A stretch of DNA of 64,000 bases from assembly GCF_017357105.1 (NCBI RefSeq), contig NZ_CP071596.1, forward strand, positions 3,472,001-3,536,000, written 5' to 3'. Position numbers and translations under genes: made by a program. The DNA is from Natronosalvus caseinilyticus. Its GTDB lineage: Archaea; Halobacteriota; Halobacteria; Halobacteriales; Natrialbaceae. Numbering within the stretch: the first letter of the stretch is position 1; each line of letters opens with the position of its first letter. Under the pieces are notes generated by a model. That model was not told the DNA's origin. It saw only the letters and a list, made by a program, of their open reading frames with translations, and made no database searches. Positions 61,122 through 64,000 of the stretch are shown one piece after another.

Positions 61122-61745
61122 ATGTACGATCTCGCAGACGTCCGCCCGGAGGAGTCGATCACCCCGGGGACGAACGTGCTGATTGCTGGCCCGCCGCTCA
61201 CGGGGAAGCGCAATCTCGCGCTCGACGTGCTCGCGAGCGGCGCCGACGGGGGAGAGGGGACGATAATCGTCACAACGAAGGACAGCGCCGAGAAAGTTCT
61301 CACCGAGTTTACAACGCGGACGGTGAACGAGGATCCCGACGTGGGGGTCGTCGACTGCGTGACCAAACAGCGAGGGATCGGCACGGCCGACGACGACCCG
61401 CGGATCAAGTACGCGTCCTCGCCGGTCGACATGACCGGAATCGGGATCAAACTCTCTGAGTACCTCCAGGACTTCTACGAGGTTCGCGGATTGACCGAAA
61501 ATCGCATCCTCCTCCACTCGATTTCGACGCTGCTCATGTACTCGGACCTCCAGACCGTCTTTCGGTTTCTCCACGTCTTTACCGGCCGAATCCAGAGCGC
61601 CGACGCCCTGGGCGTCTACGTCATCGACTCGACGGCCCACGACGACCAGACGATGAACACGCTCAAACAACTCTTCGACGGCGTCGTCGAGATCGACGAA
61701 GGAGGCGACGGCGAGCAGACGATCCGGACGGCTGGATTGTCCTGA
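61122..61745 (+). CDS. RecA-superfamily ATPase (RadA/KaiC-like, HTR-like)
   Basis: 207 residues from ATG 61122. Walker A-like GPPLTGKRNLALDVL, with a Lys but no Ser/Thr directly after it (Arg instead). A Walker B-type strand is ALGVYVIDST. The layout is that of haloarchaeal KaiC/RAD55-like single-domain ATPases (SVTPGTNVLIAGPP-style start, LLHSISTLLMYSD). It is about 200 residues, half a KaiC. ATPase activity is uncertain given the P-loop. It is the second gene after the lipid synthase, 229 bases downstream. Confidence 0.72.
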   Translation: MYDLADVRPEESITPGTNVLIAGPPLTGKRNLALDVLASGADGGEGTIIVTTKDSAEKVLTEFTTRTVNEDPDVGVVDCVTKQRGIGTADDDPRIKYASSPVDMTGIGIKLSEYLQDFYEVRGLTENRILLHSISTLLMYSDLQTVFRFLHVFTGRIQSADALGVYVIDSTAHDDQTMNTLKQLFDGVVEIDEGGDGEQTIRTAGLS

Positions 61746-61987
61746 TCGAGAGTACGTCTCGAGTGGAACTGCTTTTCCGGCTAGTCTCATCGTTCGGTTG
61801 CTGACTGCCTGGAGGACGCCTTCGACTCGAGTCCCCTGTCGAATCACCGTCCAGTGCTCATCGAACCCACGTCGAATCCACGTCGAGTCCTCATCGAATC
61901 TCCGTCGGGCCCCAGTCACGACCCCATCTGCTTCCCGCCCGCCAGAAAATAGATACGTTGACCCGCTTCCGGCACGAAGCCCACGTG
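61746..61987. repeat. Degenerate CGTCGAAT-type repeats
   Basis: In this 242-base gap the words CATCGAAC/CGTCGAATC/CGTCGAGTC/CATCGAATC recur in imperfect tandem (about 61835-61910). No gene. It appears to be simple-sequence slippage. Confidence 0.4.
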
Positions 61988-62398
61988 ATGCCAGTAACCG
62001 ACGATGCCACGCTGCGGGAGATTCTCGAGCGAGAGACGATTGCCGTCGTCGGCTGCTCGGGTACGCCCGGAAAGGCGGCCCACGACGTGCCGACGTACTT
62101 ACACCAGCACGGTTACGACGTGGTCCCGGTCAACCCGTACGCCGACGAACTCCTCGGTCGCGAGGCGGTCGACGAACTCGCCGACGTCGACGAGGCGATC
62201 GACGTCGTCTGCGTGTTTCGACCCAGCGAGGAGGTGTCGGGAATCGTCGACGCGGCCCTCGAGCGGGCGGACGCCGACGTCATCTGGACCCAGCTCGGAA
62301 TTGTCGATCAGGACGCCGCCGAGCGAGCCGAGGACGCGGGGCGGACGGTCGTCCAGGATCGGTGTATGAAAGTCGAGCACCCGCGGTTGATGGCGTAG
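61988..62398 (+). CDS. CoA-binding domain protein
   Basis: 136 residues from ATG 61988. Rossmann-like fold with ETIAVVGCSGTPGKAAHDVPTYLHQHGYDVVPVNPYAD, VFRPSEEVSGIVDAALE, WTQLGI and a final VVQDRCMKVEHPRL. This is the single-domain YccU-type CoA-binding family. Metabolic role undetermined. Confidence 0.85.
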   Translation: MPVTDDATLREILERETIAVVGCSGTPGKAAHDVPTYLHQHGYDVVPVNPYADELLGREAVDELADVDEAIDVVCVFRPSEEVSGIVDAALERADADVIWTQLGIVDQDAAERAEDAGRTVVQDRCMKVEHPRLMA

Positions 62399-62447
62399 CT
62401 TGGGCAGTAGTAGAGGTTAGCAGGTTAGCGAACGAATCCGCGTTTCG

Positions 62448-63428
62448 TCACCCGTCCCACTCCTCGAACGAGCGATAGATCCCCTTCGAGAGGTAGCGCT
62501 CGCTCGAGTCGGGGAACACCGTGACGACCGACTGGTGAGGGGCGTCGATCTCGCCGCTGGCGATCCCTTCGGCGACGTGTCGCGCGGCGACGCTGGCCGC
62601 GCCGGCGCTCGAGGCGACGAGGTGGCCCTCCTCGGCGGCGAGACGGGCGAGTTCGTCGTGGGCCGCTCGGTCGCCAACTGCGAAGACGTCGTCGACGAGG
62701 TCGGGGTCGAACAGTTCGTTCGTCTCCACGTTGTGCGTCCCGATGCCCTCGATCTTGTACTCGCCCTCCTCGCGATCCTCGCCGAGGAACTCGCCGTAGA
62801 GAGAGCCCTCGGGTTCGACGGCGGCGACGTAGGTATCGGGGTCCCGTTCACGGGCGTAGCGAGCGAGACCCATGAGCGTCCCGGCCGTCCCACAGCCGGC
62901 GACGACGGCGCCGACGCTTCCCTCGAGCGCCTCGTAGATTTCGGGGGCGGTCGTCTCGTAGTGGGCTTCGGTGTTGAGTGGGTTGGAGAACTGCTGGGGG
63001 ACGACGGCGTCGTCGAGTTCTTCGGCCAGCTGATGGGCCCGTTCGATTGCCCCGCCCATCCCGTCCGAGGTCGGCGTGTTGATGATCTCGGCGTCGAGCG
63101 CGGCCATCAGCTGCTGTTTCTCGACGCTGAAGCGCTCGGGGACGACGAAAATCGCGTCGAGTCCCAACTGGCCGGCGGCGACGGCGATGCCGATACCGGT
63201 GTTGCCGGCGGTCGGTTCGATGATCGTCCCGCCGGGTTCGACGTCGCCGCGCTCGAGCATCCGTTCGAGCATGTAGCGGCCGATACGGTCCTTGACGCTT
63301 CCCCCCGGGTTGAACGTCTCGAGTTTCGCGTAGATCGGGACGTCGGTCGGTCCCTCGTGGATCCGCACGAGCGGCGTTTCACCGATCGTCTCGAGCACCG
63401 AATCCAACGGTCGCTCGTAGGTCGTCAT
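62448..63428 (-). CDS. PLP-dependent cysteine synthase
   Basis: 326 residues from ATG 63428. Fold type II: Lys46 in NPGGSVKDRIG makes the Schiff base, TAGNTG binds the substrate carboxylate, and GCGTAGTLMG holds the PLP phosphate. Cystathionine beta-synthase-type archaeal homologues share this core. It should make cysteine from O-acetylserine or O-phosphoserine. There are 168 bases between its start and the next gene on the same strand. Confidence 0.88.
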   Translation of the reverse strand: MTTYERPLDSVLETIGETPLVRIHEGPTDVPIYAKLETFNPGGSVKDRIGRYMLERMLERGDVEPGGTIIEPTAGNTGIGIAVAAGQLGLDAIFVVPERFSVEKQQLMAALDAEIINTPTSDGMGGAIERAHQLAEELDDAVVPQQFSNPLNTEAHYETTAPEIYEALEGSVGAVVAGCGTAGTLMGLARYARERDPDTYVAAVEPEGSLYGEFLGEDREEGEYKIEGIGTHNVETNELFDPDLVDDVFAVGDRAAHDELARLAAEEGHLVASSAGAASVAARHVAEGIASGEIDAPHQSVVTVFPDSSERYLSKGIYRSFEEWDG

Positions 63429-63596
63429 CGTGCTGGCAAATGTTACCCCTGTTGTTAGGTCTTCTCATCACCACTGGCGCGGGCGTCAGTTCGGAGCGCG
63501 AACTGCAGAAAAGGAGCGCTGAATCGAAACGTTTGACTCGAGCGGTGGCCGATACCGACACTGGATCGAATACCGACGCCGGATCGAAGCCGGTCG

Positions 63597-63935
63597 TTAC
63601 TCGCTCGGTTGGGCTGGCGCGTCGGTGTCTGCGTCTCCTTTCGCGTCCCCTTCCGACTGGGCTGATTCCTCCTCGGCGTCCGTTCCCTCCGGGTCGTCGA
63701 TCGCCGCATCGGCGAGGATCTGCTCGCCGTCGATTCCGTGCTCGTCGGCGATCGCGAGCAGGAGCGCCCGCTGTTCGGTGACGTTGTGGTCGAGCTTCGT
63801 CACCGTGTCGTGGGTGTCGTCGACTTCCTCCTCGAGGTGGATGATTCGCTGCTGGAGTTCCTGCACCTGGCGATACATGGCTTCCGCGCGATCCGAGAGG
63901 TTCTGGATCTTCTTGGCCGTACTACCGAGTCCCAT
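63597..63935 (-). CDS. DUF5798 coiled-coil protein
   Basis: 112 residues from ATG 63935. Residues 5-60 form a coiled coil (AKKIQNLSDRAEAMYRQVQEL then RIIHLEEEVDDTHDTVTKLD); the C-terminal 45 residues are acidic and low-complexity (GTDAEEESAQSEGDAKGDAD). Matches the conserved haloarchaeal DUF5798 family by appearance. Function unknown. The 65 bases to the right edge hold its promoter but no further gene. Confidence 0.65.
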   Translation of the reverse strand: MGLGSTAKKIQNLSDRAEAMYRQVQELQQRIIHLEEEVDDTHDTVTKLDHNVTEQRALLLAIADEHGIDGEQILADAAIDDPEGTDAEEESAQSEGDAKGDADTDAPAQPSE

Positions 63936-64000
63936 ACCAGCCGATGTGCGCGCCAGCGGGTTGAGTGTTGTCCTCTGTCTCGAGCCAATCGTCGCAATTA

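Overview
The window looks like chromosomal DNA of a halophilic archaeon. It is G+C rich, its proteins are strongly acidic, many genes have a TATA element about 25-30 bases before the start codon (leaderless transcription), and archaeal or haloarchaeal hallmark genes are present: CetZ, PAN, UbaA, DGGGP synthase, Bat-type HTH-10 regulators, cofC/cofG for F420 and HalOD1. A member of the Natrialbales is my guess from overall gene style; this is inference.

Bases 1-14.7 kb hold a partial Hsp20, a GIDE-domain membrane protein, two moeA-type molybdopterin genes (the second fused to a periplasmic-binding-protein-like domain), two bacterio-opsin-activator-like regulators (one with a complete LOV photosensor core), a large aldehyde ferredoxin oxidoreductase that would use the Mo/W-pterin cofactor, pyruvoyl arginine decarboxylase, PAN and small conserved proteins. 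From 14.7 to 23.4 kb there is a five-gene peptide/nickel-type ABC transporter operon with a sixth translationally coupled gene, a divergent AsnC-TRASH regulator and an MFS transporter. From 23.4 to 41.3 kb come TrkA with a stand-alone AsnC ligand-binding protein, a dihydrolipoamide-dehydrogenase-like enzyme with a histidine-rich tail, an orphan E1-alpha subunit, thymidylate kinase, CetZ, cofC-cofG, UbaA flanked by three zinc micro-proteins, a UvrD-like helicase coupled to a degenerate M24 peptidase homologue, a thioesterase and a PAS histidine kinase.

Bases 41,924-59,490 are best read as an integrated mobile element in a tRNA-Arg(UCG) gene. The intact tRNA lies at 59,474-59,547 on the minus strand, and a 19-base copy of its 3' end recurs at 41,924-41,942 next to a tyrosine integrase. 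The element carries the integrase, a lipoprotein, AsnC and HTH regulators, a HalOD1 protein, a two-gene membrane/DUF4352 pair, a large zinc-ribbon protein whose C-terminal half carries rolling-circle-Rep-like HUH motifs, a divergent HTH/SWIM switch region with repeated operator-like sites, a membrane protein, and a complete type I restriction-modification operon (hsdM-hsdS-hsdR) ending in a coupled YgjP-like metallopeptidase. Several non-coding stretches hold strong hairpins and remnant IS-like ends. The distal attachment site appears to be interrupted by about 75 bases containing a palindrome.

Beyond the tRNA the core chromosome resumes: a DUF7511 protein, DGGGP synthase (membrane lipid), a RecA-superfamily ATPase, a CoA-binding protein, a cysteine synthase and a DUF5798 coiled-coil protein. 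All names rest on motif recognition from the sequence alone; no database search was run.
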